Shown piece after piece: positions 1 to 7,415 of a DNA stretch of 64,000 nucleotides. Position 1 is the first letter of the stretch. Every line of letters starts with the position of its first letter. The notes beneath the pieces were generated by a model that saw only the letters and a list, made by a program, of their open reading frames with translations, did not search any database and was not told where the DNA came from. This DNA comes from Nocardia araoensis NBRC 100135 (GTDB taxonomy: Bacteria > Actinomycetota > Actinomycetes > Mycobacteriales > Mycobacteriaceae), in the NCBI RefSeq assembly GCF_000308435.1, contig NZ_BAFR01000204.1, positions 1 through 64,000 on the forward strand, given 5' to 3'. Position numbers and translations under genes: made by a program.

Positions 1-9
1 AGCACAACC

Positions 10-843
10 ATGACCACCATCACCGCGACCGAAACGCGCCCAGCGGCGCCGATCGGGATCCCCGAAGTGAGCAACCGCGTTCCGCTGGTCCAGGCGGCGG
101 CGAACTCGTTCACCATGGCCTATCGCGGCCTGCTGAAGATCAAGCACAAGCCCGAGCAGCTGTTCGACGTGACGATCCAGCCGATCCTGTTCACCGCGCT
201 GTTCGCCTACATCTTCGGCGGCGCCATCGGCGGCAGCGTGCAGGACTACCTGCCGGTCCTCATCCCCGGCATCCTGGTGCAGACCGTGGTGCTCACCTCG
301 GTCGTCACCGGCACCCAGTTGCGCGAGGACATGGACAAGGGTGTCTTCGACCGGTTCAAATCCCTGCCGATCGCGCGCATCTCGGCGCTGGCCGGTGCGC
401 TCCTGGCCGATATGGTGCGCTACGCACTCGCCACCGTGCTCACCATCGTAGTCGGCATCGCCATCGGTTATCGCCCGGAGGGCGGTGTGCTCGGGGTCGT
501 CGTGGCGGGTCTGGTCATCGTCTTCTGCTCGTTCGCGATCAGCTGGATCTGGGCGCTGGTCGGGGTCACCGGCAAGAGCGCGGCGGGCGTGCAGGGCATC
601 TCGATGATGATCATGTTCCCGCTGACCTTCATGTCCGGCGCGTTCGCGCTGGTGAGCACGATGCCGGGCTGGATGCAGGGCCTCAATCACATCAACCCGG
701 TGTACTACATGGTGAACGCGTGCCGCGGGCTGATGAACGGCGCCGCCTTCGGCTCCGATCTGGCTTGGTCGCTGATCGGCTCGCTGGTCGTCATCGCGAT
801 CTTCGCCCCGCTGACCGTCAGGGCGTACATGCGCCGCGCGTGA
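10..843 (+). CDS. ABC-2 type (DrrB-like) transporter permease
   Basis: This is the membrane subunit of an ABC exporter of the daunorubicin-resistance DrrB type, 277 aa. After a roughly 35-residue cytoplasmic N-terminus there are about six hydrophobic segments (near residues 55-75, 85-105, 130-155, 160-185, 195-215 and 245-270). The family-typical stretch GVFDRFKSLPIAR lies near residue 110. Such permeases export drugs or lipids with a separate ATPase; the ATPase gene would be expected just upstream, outside the window. The ATG at 10 is the first available start. A strong hairpin follows the stop codon. The family is clear from sequence; the substrate is unknown. Confidence 0.9.
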   Translation: MTTITATETRPAAPIGIPEVSNRVPLVQAAANSFTMAYRGLLKIKHKPEQLFDVTIQPILFTALFAYIFGGAIGGSVQDYLPVLIPGILVQTVVLTSVVTGTQLREDMDKGVFDRFKSLPIARISALAGALLADMVRYALATVLTIVVGIAIGYRPEGGVLGVVVAGLVIVFCSFAISWIWALVGVTGKSAAGVQGISMMIMFPLTFMSGAFALVSTMPGWMQGLNHINPVYYMVNACRGLMNGAAFGSDLAWSLIGSLVVIAIFAPLTVRAYMRRA

Positions 844-861
844 TTCATCACCGAACAAGAG

Positions 862-891
862 CGGGCCGGGTGACCATCGTCACCCGGCCCG
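862..891 (+). terminator. Rho-independent-type terminator after the permease
   Basis: A 13-bp perfect stem (862-874 pairing with 879-891) closes a CATC loop and is followed by TTCTCG. It lies between the permease and the convergent regulator that ends at 957, so it could stop transcription from either side. The T-tract is weak, as is usual in GC-rich actinobacteria. Confidence 0.75.
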
Positions 892-956
892 TTCTCGCTG
901 TACTCGGCACGAGTAGTTCGATTCCCACCGCGGCGAGGAGTACCGGGCGCGGGTGG

Positions 957-1343
957 TCAGGCGTCGAGACTTCGAAGCATGCTCATGATGCGGTCCGCGG
1001 ACTCGTTCCGGCGCAGGTGGCCGAGGCGGCCGCGGGCTTCGTCGACGCGGGCCGCGCCGAGCTTCGCGATCGCCGCGTCCACATGCCGTTGCCACCGCAT
1101 CGAGGGGTAGTCCTGTCGGCAGAAGACGTTCAGAGCCAGGATCAGCAAGTCGAGACCCACGGCGACCTCGCGGTCGACAGCGATGAGGTAGGACCCGATC
1201 GCGCAGGCGACCCCGCCGATCTGCGGCAGGTCCCGGTACCTGGTCAGCGTCGGCACGGCTTGCTCGAGCAGCTTGGCGGGCAGGATCGCGCCCGGGTCGG
1301 CGCCATGGACGACCTGCGCGGCGAGCGCCGACGCGGCGAGCAT
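957..1343 (-). CDS. C-terminal part of the frameshifted SARP/AfsR-like regulator
   Basis: This 128-aa frame begins with an ATG that overlaps the stop of the upstream regulator in the string TGATG. Its content (ALAAQVVHGADPG, then DLPQIGGVACAIGSYLI, then RQDYPSMRWQRHVD) looks like the normal C-terminal helical end of large BTAD/NB-ARC regulators of actinobacteria rather than a separate protein. One extra G in the GGGG run just upstream would join the two frames as one protein of about 1120 aa. Either this is a one-base deletion (real or a sequencing error) or the tail is made by translational coupling. It is unlikely to have an independent function. Confidence 0.6.
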   Translation of the reverse strand: MLAASALAAQVVHGADPGAILPAKLLEQAVPTLTRYRDLPQIGGVACAIGSYLIAVDREVAVGLDLLILALNVFCRQDYPSMRWQRHVDAAIAKLGAARVDEARGRLGHLRRNESADRIMSMLRSLDA

Positions 1344-4327
1344 CAGTGCCCCGGGCCCGGGCCGAGTGCGTTGTTCGGCCAGCCGAACAGCTCGAGCGCG
1401 CGCTCGTAACGGGCGAAACCATCCGCGATGTCACCCGTCGCCAAAGCCACCTCGGCCGAACTGTGCATCACGGTGGACCGCAGCTGGTTCTGGCCGAAAT
1501 CCGAGCTGTCGATGTCCGGGGTGACCAGAGCGAGGGCGAGTTCCCGCTCGGCCTCATCCAGCTCACCTACGCCGACCAGCGAGGCCACCAGCAGGCTGCG
1601 GATTTCCACAGTGTCCTCGTACGCGCCGAGCCGCTGCAGCATGTCGAGCGCGCGGCGGTAATAGGTCACCGATTCGCTGTACTGGGCGAGTTGGCCGCAG
1701 ACCTGCCCGAGGTGCCTGCACACCATGGCGGCGCTCCAGACGTGCTCGTGTCCGAGGAGCTCCAGCGCCTTGAACGCGTCGACGGTGGAGCCGCGCACGT
1801 CGCCGAGGTTCTCCCGGACGTTGGCCCGGAGCAGCAGCGCGGTGGCCCTGGTCTCCCGGTCCGCCGAGCGCGTCGCCTCGGCGAGCAACCTGCCGAGTCC
1901 GCGACCGTCCGCTCGGATGAGCACGACCTGGGCGACGAACCGATTGGTCTCCGCGAGATCCGCGCGGTGACGGAGCAAACGGCGCACCCGCAGGCGCAGC
2001 GCGGCGAGTTTTCTCGCACCGCCGTTCGTATAGGCCAGATGCAGATACGCCAGCTGGTAGGTGACGAGCACGAGGTCGGGACGCACGCCTTCCGGGCCGA
2101 AGTCGACCGTCTCCAATTCGATGACGCGCTCGGCCCACGCGATGACTTCCAGGTGCGAGCCGCGGATCACCCACAGTGTGCCGACGACGGGAAAGATCGT
2201 GTATGCCGTTGCGGCATCCCGACGTTCGATCGCGCAGCGCAGCGCGGCGAGCAAGTTGTCCAGCTCGGCCGCCACGGAGAGCGCGAGGTGGACCTGATCG
2301 CCGGTCATATACCGGCTCGCCGTGTCGTCGGCGTAGTGCTTGCCCCACCGCATCATTCGCGTGTCGACGGCTTCAGACTCGCCCACCGCGGCGACCAGCT
2401 GCTCTTCGCCGAACTCCCGCACCGTCTCGAGCATTCGGTAGCGGGTGCCGAGCACCTCGTCGTCCAGCACGGTGAGCAGCGATTGGTTGACCAGTCCGTC
2501 GACGGCCGCGGCGACATCCGTCACGTCGGCTCCACCCGCGACCGACTCGGCGGCCGACAACGTGAAACCGGCGGGAAATCGGCACAACTGGCGCAGTGTC
2601 ACCTGCTGTTCGGTGTCCAGCAGGTTCCAGCTCCAGTCGATCACCGCGTGCAAGGTGCGGTGCCGCTCGGGCGAACTCCGATCGCCGTGGCGCAGCAGAG
2701 CGAACCGATCGGCCAACCGCTCGTTGATCTCCTCGACGCTCATCGTCCGCACTCGCGCGGCGGCCAGCTCGATGGCCAGCGGCAGCCCATCGAGCGTGTG
2801 GCACAGCTGAGCGACGAGGTCCGGATCCAGCCGGACCCCGGGCCGCACCGCCCTCGCACGCGCGGCGAACAGCTCGGTGGCGGGCGAGCCCGCCGGGTCG
2901 ACGGTCAGCGGCGGCAAGGGATACACGATCTCGGCCGTGGTCGTCAGCGGCGAACGGCTGGTGGTGAGCACGGTCAGCCGGGGTGCGACGCCGATCAGAT
3001 CCGCGACCACCACGGCGACGGCGTCGATCAGATGCTCGCAGTTGTCCAGGATCAGCAGCATGGCGCGCGCCGACACGGCGTCGTGCAGCCGCTTGCGCAG
3101 ATCGACGGTCTGTCCCCACCGCAAGGTGGCCGAGTCGAAGGTGACCTCGCTGAGCCCGAGCACCGCGGCGATCGCCGCCTCGACCTCGACCCTGGCGTCG
3201 TCGCCTTCGGCGCGCACCGAGGCCAGCTCGACCAGCGCCACCGGAGAGGTGGCCGCCATCTGCCAACCGATCTCGTTGGCGACCCTGGTCTTGCCCGCTC
3301 CGCCGGGACCGAGCACGGTCACCACCCGGGCATCGTGGAGCAGCTCGGTCAGCGCGGTGATGTCGGCGGCCCGGCCGAGCAGGGCGTTGGGCGCGGCGCG
3401 CAGACCGATCGCGGCGAGGTGCGGGGTCGGCGGTAGGTCGTCGGACGGCGTCGTCTCGGCCGCGAGCCCGCTTCGGGGACCGCCGTCCTCGGCTGCGGCG
3501 CTGCCCGAACGCGGCAGCCCTGGGCGTCCGACCCGCTCTCCACGCAAGATCGCCGTATGGGTCTCGGCAAGCGCAGGACCCGGGTCGGTACCGAGTTCCT
3601 CGGCCAAGCGGGAGCGGAACGCGGCGAACGATTCCACCGCCTCGTTGGGCCGCCCCGCTGCCGCCAACAGGCGCATGAGGGTCTGCTGTGCGGGCTCGTC
3701 CAGCGGTTCGGCGGCGGCCCGCAGCCGGGCGAGACCCAACGCTCCGTCGATGTCCCCGCCGTCCTCACGTGCGGCGAGTTCGAGGGCGTCCAATTCGGCC
3801 AGACGCCGCCCGGCAGCGGCCCGCAGCTCGTCGGCGAGATCGCCCGGCGGCAGATCGGCGCCGGGATCCCCGCGCCACAGTGCCCGCGCCCGCGCGATCT
3901 CCGCCAGGCATCCCGGAAGGTCGCCCGCCGCGTGCAGCCCGCGCGCCCGTGCCACGCGCTCGCCGACCGAGGACAAGTCGACCTGATCGGCGCCGAGCGT
4001 CAACCGGTAGCCCGCCGGACCGATTTCCAGCGCGCCCTCCGGCAACGCCGATCGCAGCCGGGAGACCTGGGTGTGCAGCGCGTTCATCGGCGCGCGCGGC
4101 GGCTGTTCGCCCCAGAGGTCCTCGATCAGGGCCTGCGCACCGCGACTTCGGCCGGGGCGCAGCGCCAGCGCGGTGAGCAGGAGCCGAGAGCGCGCGCCGG
4201 GCAGCGGCGTCAGCAGGCCGTCACGGCGCAGCGCGACCTCGCCCAGCAAGGCCACCACGACCGATTCGCCTGCGGGCGTCGTCACTGCTCGACTATGGCC
4301 GTGCGGGCCGCTGTGCTCCGGAAACAT
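1343..4327 (-). CDS. SARP/AfsR-family transcriptional regulator (BTAD + NB-ARC ATPase + TPR), frameshifted at its 3' end
   Basis: Large regulator of 994 aa in this frame. Domains in order: an OmpR-type winged helix (about residues 20-110, with ALRPGRSRGAQALIEDLWGE and ALHTQVSRLRSAL), a bacterial transcriptional activator (BTAD) domain (about 115-265), an NB-ARC/AAA ATPase with P-loop GPGGAGKT near residue 335 and a Walker-B-like LLILDNCEHL, then a TPR-rich C-terminal half. Proteins of this kind bind DNA and often control secondary metabolism or export; the ligand is unknown. The ATG at 4327 has TACGAT nine bases upstream; a GTG at 4285 is the alternative start. The frame ends early at 1343 and the expected C-terminus continues in another frame, so the gene may be damaged. 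The SRPBCC gene diverges from it. Confidence 0.85.
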   Translation of the reverse strand: MFPEHSGPHGHSRAVTTPAGESVVVALLGEVALRRDGLLTPLPGARSRLLLTALALRPGRSRGAQALIEDLWGEQPPRAPMNALHTQVSRLRSALPEGALEIGPAGYRLTLGADQVDLSSVGERVARARGLHAAGDLPGCLAEIARARALWRGDPGADLPPGDLADELRAAAGRRLAELDALELAAREDGGDIDGALGLARLRAAAEPLDEPAQQTLMRLLAAAGRPNEAVESFAAFRSRLAEELGTDPGPALAETHTAILRGERVGRPGLPRSGSAAAEDGGPRSGLAAETTPSDDLPPTPHLAAIGLRAAPNALLGRAADITALTELLHDARVVTVLGPGGAGKTRVANEIGWQMAATSPVALVELASVRAEGDDARVEVEAAIAAVLGLSEVTFDSATLRWGQTVDLRKRLHDAVSARAMLLILDNCEHLIDAVAVVVADLIGVAPRLTVLTTSRSPLTTTAEIVYPLPPLTVDPAGSPATELFAARARAVRPGVRLDPDLVAQLCHTLDGLPLAIELAAARVRTMSVEEINERLADRFALLRHGDRSSPERHRTLHAVIDWSWNLLDTEQQVTLRQLCRFPAGFTLSAAESVAGGADVTDVAAAVDGLVNQSLLTVLDDEVLGTRYRMLETVREFGEEQLVAAVGESEAVDTRMMRWGKHYADDTASRYMTGDQVHLALSVAAELDNLLAALRCAIERRDAATAYTIFPVVGTLWVIRGSHLEVIAWAERVIELETVDFGPEGVRPDLVLVTYQLAYLHLAYTNGGARKLAALRLRVRRLLRHRADLAETNRFVAQVVLIRADGRGLGRLLAEATRSADRETRATALLLRANVRENLGDVRGSTVDAFKALELLGHEHVWSAAMVCRHLGQVCGQLAQYSESVTYYRRALDMLQRLGAYEDTVEIRSLLVASLVGVGELDEAERELALALVTPDIDSSDFGQNQLRSTVMHSSAEVALATGDIADGFARYERALELFGWPNNALGPGPGH

Positions 4328-4417
4328 CCCGCGGTCATCGTAGGCGAGCAGGCCGGAGAAGCTCGACACGAATTCTTTGCCGCGACTGCGAGCGGTCGGT
4401 CGCATAGTGTGACCCCC

Positions 4418-4882
4418 ATGGCTGAGTTCGAGGTGGTCCGATCGGCCGTGATCACGGCCGGCCCCGCGCGCGTGCACGGGCTGATCAACGATTTCCACAA
4501 GTGGGTCGAGTGGTCGCCGTGGGAGGACCTCGACCCGCAGTTGCAGCGCAGCTATTCCGGCGCGGAATCCGGCGTCGGCGCGCGCTACGCCTGGAGCGGC
4601 AACCGCAAGGCCGGAGCGGGCAGCATGGAGATCATCGGCAGCGCCGAACGAGAGATCGCCGTGCGCCTGGAGTTCCTGAAGCCCATGAAGGCCACCAACA
4701 TGGTGACCTTCATCCTGGACCCGGTCGAGACCGGCACCGAAGTGACCTGGCGGATGACCGGCCGACAGACCGGTCTGATGGCGGTCATCGGCAAGCTCAT
4801 CCCGATGGACAAGTTCGTCGGCCGGGATTTCGAGAAGGGACTCGCGCGGATGCAGGAGGCGGTGATGGCCGAAACGGCCTGA
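4418..4882 (+). CDS. SRPBCC family (START-like) protein
   Basis: 154-aa protein of the polyketide cyclase/START-like SRPBCC fold, which forms a hydrophobic pocket for small ligands. Visible features are the N-terminal strand and helix (VVRSAVITAGPARVHGLINDFHKWVEWSPWEDLDP), the central strands with GAGSMEIIGSAE, and the C-terminal helix FVGRDFEKGLARMQEAV. The length is normal for the family. The ATG is preceded by TAGTGT seven bases upstream, which suggests a leaderless transcript. It is divergent from the SARP-like regulator and could be its target, which is inference. The ligand cannot be told from sequence. Confidence 0.85.
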   Translation: MAEFEVVRSAVITAGPARVHGLINDFHKWVEWSPWEDLDPQLQRSYSGAESGVGARYAWSGNRKAGAGSMEIIGSAEREIAVRLEFLKPMKATNMVTFILDPVETGTEVTWRMTGRQTGLMAVIGKLIPMDKFVGRDFEKGLARMQEAVMAETA

Positions 4883-4887
4883 TCGCC

Positions 4888-5068
4888 GGGCTGAGGACGG
4901 ACTCCGTCCGGCTGTGCGCATTATGCGGAACCTCCGCCTTCGCTGCGGCCATGCGCGGGCTGTAGACGGACTCCGTCCGGCTGCGCCGATTATGCGGAAC
5001 CTCCGCCTTCGCTGCGGCCATGCGCGGGCTGGAGACGGACTCCGTCCGGCTGTGCGCATTATGCTGCG
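4888..5068 (+). repeat. 69-bp tandem repeat, about 2.6 copies, between the SRPBCC gene and menA
   Basis: Copies begin at 4888, 4957 and 5026, exactly 69 bp apart; the third is partial. Each carries the near-palindrome GACGGACTCCGTC and a small hairpin GCGGA-ACC-TCCGC. Because 69 is a multiple of three, the minus strand reads as an open repeated peptide containing MAAAKAEVPHN and SRTESV. It stops a few bases before menA and so forms the menA leader region. Function unknown. Confidence 0.85.
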
Positions 5069-5071
5069 GAT

Positions 5072-5941
5072 ATGGCTACTGCAGCGCAATGGATCGAGGG
5101 CGCGCGACCACGTACCCTGCCGAACGCGATCGCCCCGGTGCTCGCCGGGACCGGGGCCGCCGCGTCGGTCGACGGTGCGGTGTGGTGGAAAGCGATTCTC
5201 GCGCTGCTGGTTTCGCTCGCGCTGATCGTCGGCGTGAACTACGCCAACGACTACTCCGACGGCATCCGCGGCACCGACGACGTCCGCGTCGGCCCGCTGC
5301 GCCTGGTCGGGCAGAAGCTGGCCTCGCCCACGGCGGTGAAGACCGCCGCGATCGTCAGCTTGGTCGTCGGCGCGGTCTTCGGCCTCGTACTGGTGCTCAC
5401 CAGTGCGTGGTGGCTGCTGCTCGTCGGCGCGGCCTGCCTGGCCGGCGCCTGGTACTACACGGGCGGCAACAAGCCGTACGGCTACAGCGGATTCGGCGAA
5501 GTGGCGGTGTTCGTCTTCTTCGGCCTGGTCGCCGTGCTCGGCACCCAGTTCGTGCAGGCGGGCCGGATCGACTGGGTGGGTGGGCTGCTCGCGATCGCGG
5601 TGGGCGCGTTCTCCAGCGCCGTGCTCGTCGCGAACAACCTGCGCGATATCCCCACCGACACCGACTCCGGAAAAGTCACGCTCGCGGTGAAACTCGGCGA
5701 TCCGCGCACCCGCACGCTGCACCTCGCCCTGCTGACCGTGCCGTTCCTCGCGACGTTGGCGCTGGTCGCCCGCACGCCGTGGGCACTGGCCGGGCTGCTC
5801 GCGATACCGCTCGCCGTGCGCGCCAACGCGCCGGTGCGCGGCGGCAAGGGCGGCCTGGAACTGATTCCCGCGCTGCGCGATTCCGGCCTGGCATTGCTGG
5901 TCTGGTCGGCGGTCACCGCGCTGGCGGTCGGACTGGGTTAG
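5072..5941 (+). CDS. menA: 1,4-dihydroxy-2-naphthoate polyprenyltransferase
   Basis: MenA, 289 aa, is an integral membrane UbiA-family prenyltransferase that attaches a polyprenyl chain to 1,4-dihydroxy-2-naphthoate to make demethylmenaquinone. The N-terminus (ARPRTLPNAIAPVLAG) is typical. The first Asp-rich motif is NYANDYSDGIRGTDD (residues 56-70) and the second is NNLRDIPTDTDSGK near residue 190. Eight to nine membrane segments are visible. The start ATG at 5072 follows TATGCT by six bases, consistent with a leaderless mRNA. The homologue in M. tuberculosis is Rv0534c. A 69-bp repeat array lies directly upstream. Confidence 0.96.
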   Translation: MATAAQWIEGARPRTLPNAIAPVLAGTGAAASVDGAVWWKAILALLVSLALIVGVNYANDYSDGIRGTDDVRVGPLRLVGQKLASPTAVKTAAIVSLVVGAVFGLVLVLTSAWWLLLVGAACLAGAWYYTGGNKPYGYSGFGEVAVFVFFGLVAVLGTQFVQAGRIDWVGGLLAIAVGAFSSAVLVANNLRDIPTDTDSGKVTLAVKLGDPRTRTLHLALLTVPFLATLALVARTPWALAGLLAIPLAVRANAPVRGGKGGLELIPALRDSGLALLVWSAVTALAVGLG

Positions 5942-6036
5942 CGCGCCACCGGGCCTGGCGGTCGCGCAACGCGCCGACCAGGTGAACCCGATGGTGCGAG
6001 GCACGACCGAGCGTCGCGCGTTCGCCTCGCCGCGGG

Positions 6037-6420
6037 CTAATCCTCGTCCGGAACGATGATGCCGAGCACCCAGTTCACGAGCGAGACGATGATGCCGCCG
6101 AACACCGCGGCCCAGAAACCCTCGACACGCAGGCCGTAATCGGTGAACGCCTCGGTGATCTCGGCGGTCAGCCAGAGCATGAGCGCGTTGATCAGAAGCA
6201 GGAACAGGCCGAGCGTCACGATCACCAGCGGTAGTGACAGCAATTTCACGATCGGCTTGACCAGCGCGTTCACCGCCGTGAACACCGCGGCCACCGCGAG
6301 CACCACACCGATCTTGGCGCCGTTGCCGCCTTCGGGAGCGAGAATGTCGATCTTGTCGACCCAGAAGGCGGCCAGCCAGATGGCCACCGCGTTGATGATC
6401 AACCGAATCACGAGCTGCAT
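6037..6420 (-). CDS. Phage holin family / Phage_holin_4-type membrane protein
   Basis: 127-aa membrane protein with four hydrophobic segments (about residues 3-22, 35-58, 60-85 and 100-122). It has the pattern VFTAVNALVKPIVKLLSLPLVIVTLGLFLLLINALMLW, which matches the widespread bacterial family that resembles phage holin 4 superfamily members. It is not near phage genes, and in actinobacteria these proteins are ordinary chromosomal genes of unknown role. The terminal EGFWAAVFGGIIVSLVNWVLG is also typical. It is convergent with menA. Confidence 0.85.
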   Translation of the reverse strand: MQLVIRLIINAVAIWLAAFWVDKIDILAPEGGNGAKIGVVLAVAAVFTAVNALVKPIVKLLSLPLVIVTLGLFLLLINALMLWLTAEITEAFTDYGLRVEGFWAAVFGGIIVSLVNWVLGIIVPDED

Positions 6421-6494
6421 GGCCCAATGCTAGGCCGCGGATGCGGACACGCGCCGCTGGAGAACACGAACTCCCGCAGCGCATGTCCGGCTGC

Positions 6495-7076
6495 TCAAGC
6501 CGCACGGTCGAGCAGGGCGTGCACCTTGGGCCGCAGTTCACCGATCGCGGCGGAGCCGCCGAACAGGCGCACCGTCGTCTGGTTCGGGGCGCGCAGTATG
6601 CCGAGCAGCACATGCCCCGACTCGATGGTCTTGTCCTTGCGGCCGAGCGCCTCGCGCAGGGCGAGCTCGAGCACCTTCTTCGCTTCCTTCGTGAACGGAA
6701 TGTGCCCGTAGTAGCCGCCGCGGCTCCAGGGGAACGGCCCGCGGCGCGGGTCCGGCGCGGCACGGTCGAGCGCGTCCTCGCCGAAATGCGTTTCCAGCGA
6801 CTCCCGGACGGCCTCCAGATCGATGCCGATGGATTTCAAGGCTTCGGCGTCTTCGGGGCCGAGCGGTATCCCGCTGCCCTGTTCGGCCAGCGCCCGGCGC
6901 ACGCCGTCGCGGGTGAGTCCCGCTTCCGCGAGCAACGCCGTCAACTCGGGTTCGGCATGCGCGAGCACGCCGAGCAATACGTGCTCCACCTCGATATTCG
7001 ACGCGTGGAGTTCGCGCGCGTCCTCCTGGGCGACGACGATCGCCGTGCGCGCAGACCTGCTGAACCGCTCGAACAT
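6495..7076 (-). CDS. Clp N-terminal repeat domain protein (no ATPase)
   Basis: 193-aa protein made of two Clp_N repeats, one near residues 3-65 (FSRSARTAIVVAQEDARELHASNIEVEHVLLGVL) and one near 105-185 (FTKEAKKVLELALREALGRKDKTIESGHVLLGIL). In ClpC/ClpA this domain recruits substrates or adaptors. Here there is no AAA module, so the protein may modulate a Clp protease or act as a decoy, which is inference. The ATG at 7076 overlaps the stop of the upstream HTH gene (TGATG), so the two are translationally coupled. Longer N-terminal extensions would run into the HTH gene and were rejected. Confidence 0.85.
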   Translation of the reverse strand: MFERFSRSARTAIVVAQEDARELHASNIEVEHVLLGVLAHAEPELTALLAEAGLTRDGVRRALAEQGSGIPLGPEDAEALKSIGIDLEAVRESLETHFGEDALDRAAPDPRRGPFPWSRGGYYGHIPFTKEAKKVLELALREALGRKDKTIESGHVLLGILRAPNQTTVRLFGGSAAIGELRPKVHALLDRAA

Positions 7077-7297
7077 CAGCGGATCCTGCCTTTCCGGTTG
7101 TACTTCTGGTGGACTGCCTGCCTGCTCACCTCGAGCGCCTCCGCGATCGCCTGCCACGACCAGCCCTGAGCACGGGCGTTGGCCACCTGGATCGCCTCGA
7201 GACGTTCGAGCAGCCTGCGTAGCGCGAGCACCGCGCGCAGCCCGACCTTCGGATCGGGACTGCCCGCGGCCGCCGCGAGTGTGGTTGCTTCCGTCAT
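7076..7297 (-). CDS. Small helix-turn-helix regulator coupled to the Clp-N gene
   Basis: 73-aa DNA-binding protein. The helix-turn-helix is in the C-terminal half: ARAQGWSWQAIAEALEVSRQAVHQKYNRK, with the recognition helix around VSRQAVHQKY. The N-terminal half is a short helical segment (VGLRAVLALRRLLERLEAIQVA). The ATG at 7297 is chosen; a GTG at 7318 would add seven residues but falls within the first operator. Two copies of TGTCAA-N6-TTGACA-type palindromes cover the start region, so the protein probably represses its own operon. Its downstream partner is the Clp-N protein, and its level might be controlled by Clp proteolysis, which is inference. Confidence 0.8.
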   Translation of the reverse strand: MTEATTLAAAAGSPDPKVGLRAVLALRRLLERLEAIQVANARAQGWSWQAIAEALEVSRQAVHQKYNRKGRIR

Positions 7298-7299
7298 GA

Positions 7300-7346
7300 C
7301 GTCAATTTTGATTGACACCAGCTCGCGATGTCAACAAAAATTGACA
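7300..7346. promoter_or_regulatory. Two inverted-repeat operators for the HTH/Clp-N operon
   Basis: Operator 1 spans 7300-7317 (CGTCAA-N6-TTGACA, one mismatch). Operator 2 spans 7329-7346 (TGTCAACAAAAATTGACA, perfect arms). Their centres are 29 bp apart, close to three helical turns, so two dimers could bind the same face. The AT-rich spacers stand out in this GC-rich DNA. Confidence 0.75.
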
Positions 7347-7415
7347 ACTGCGGACGCGACAGAGTCCCGTTCCGCTCCAGGCGAACAACGAACCCCTAGC
7401 CGGGGCGCGAACCGA

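Noticed and set aside
910..935. tRNA-like T-loop sequence GTTCGATTCC
   Set aside because: No matching acceptor stem, anticodon arm or D-arm nearby.
4888..5068. CRISPR array
   Set aside because: Whole 69-bp units repeat without unique spacers.
6037..6420. Phage origin for the holin-like gene
   Set aside because: No other phage gene nearby; the family is common in bacterial chromosomes.
4328..6763. Very long open frame on the minus strand continuing upstream of the SARP-like gene
   Set aside because: It crosses menA, the repeats and the holin-like gene in a frame with arginine-rich, low-complexity sequence; only the part from 4327 down has family domains.
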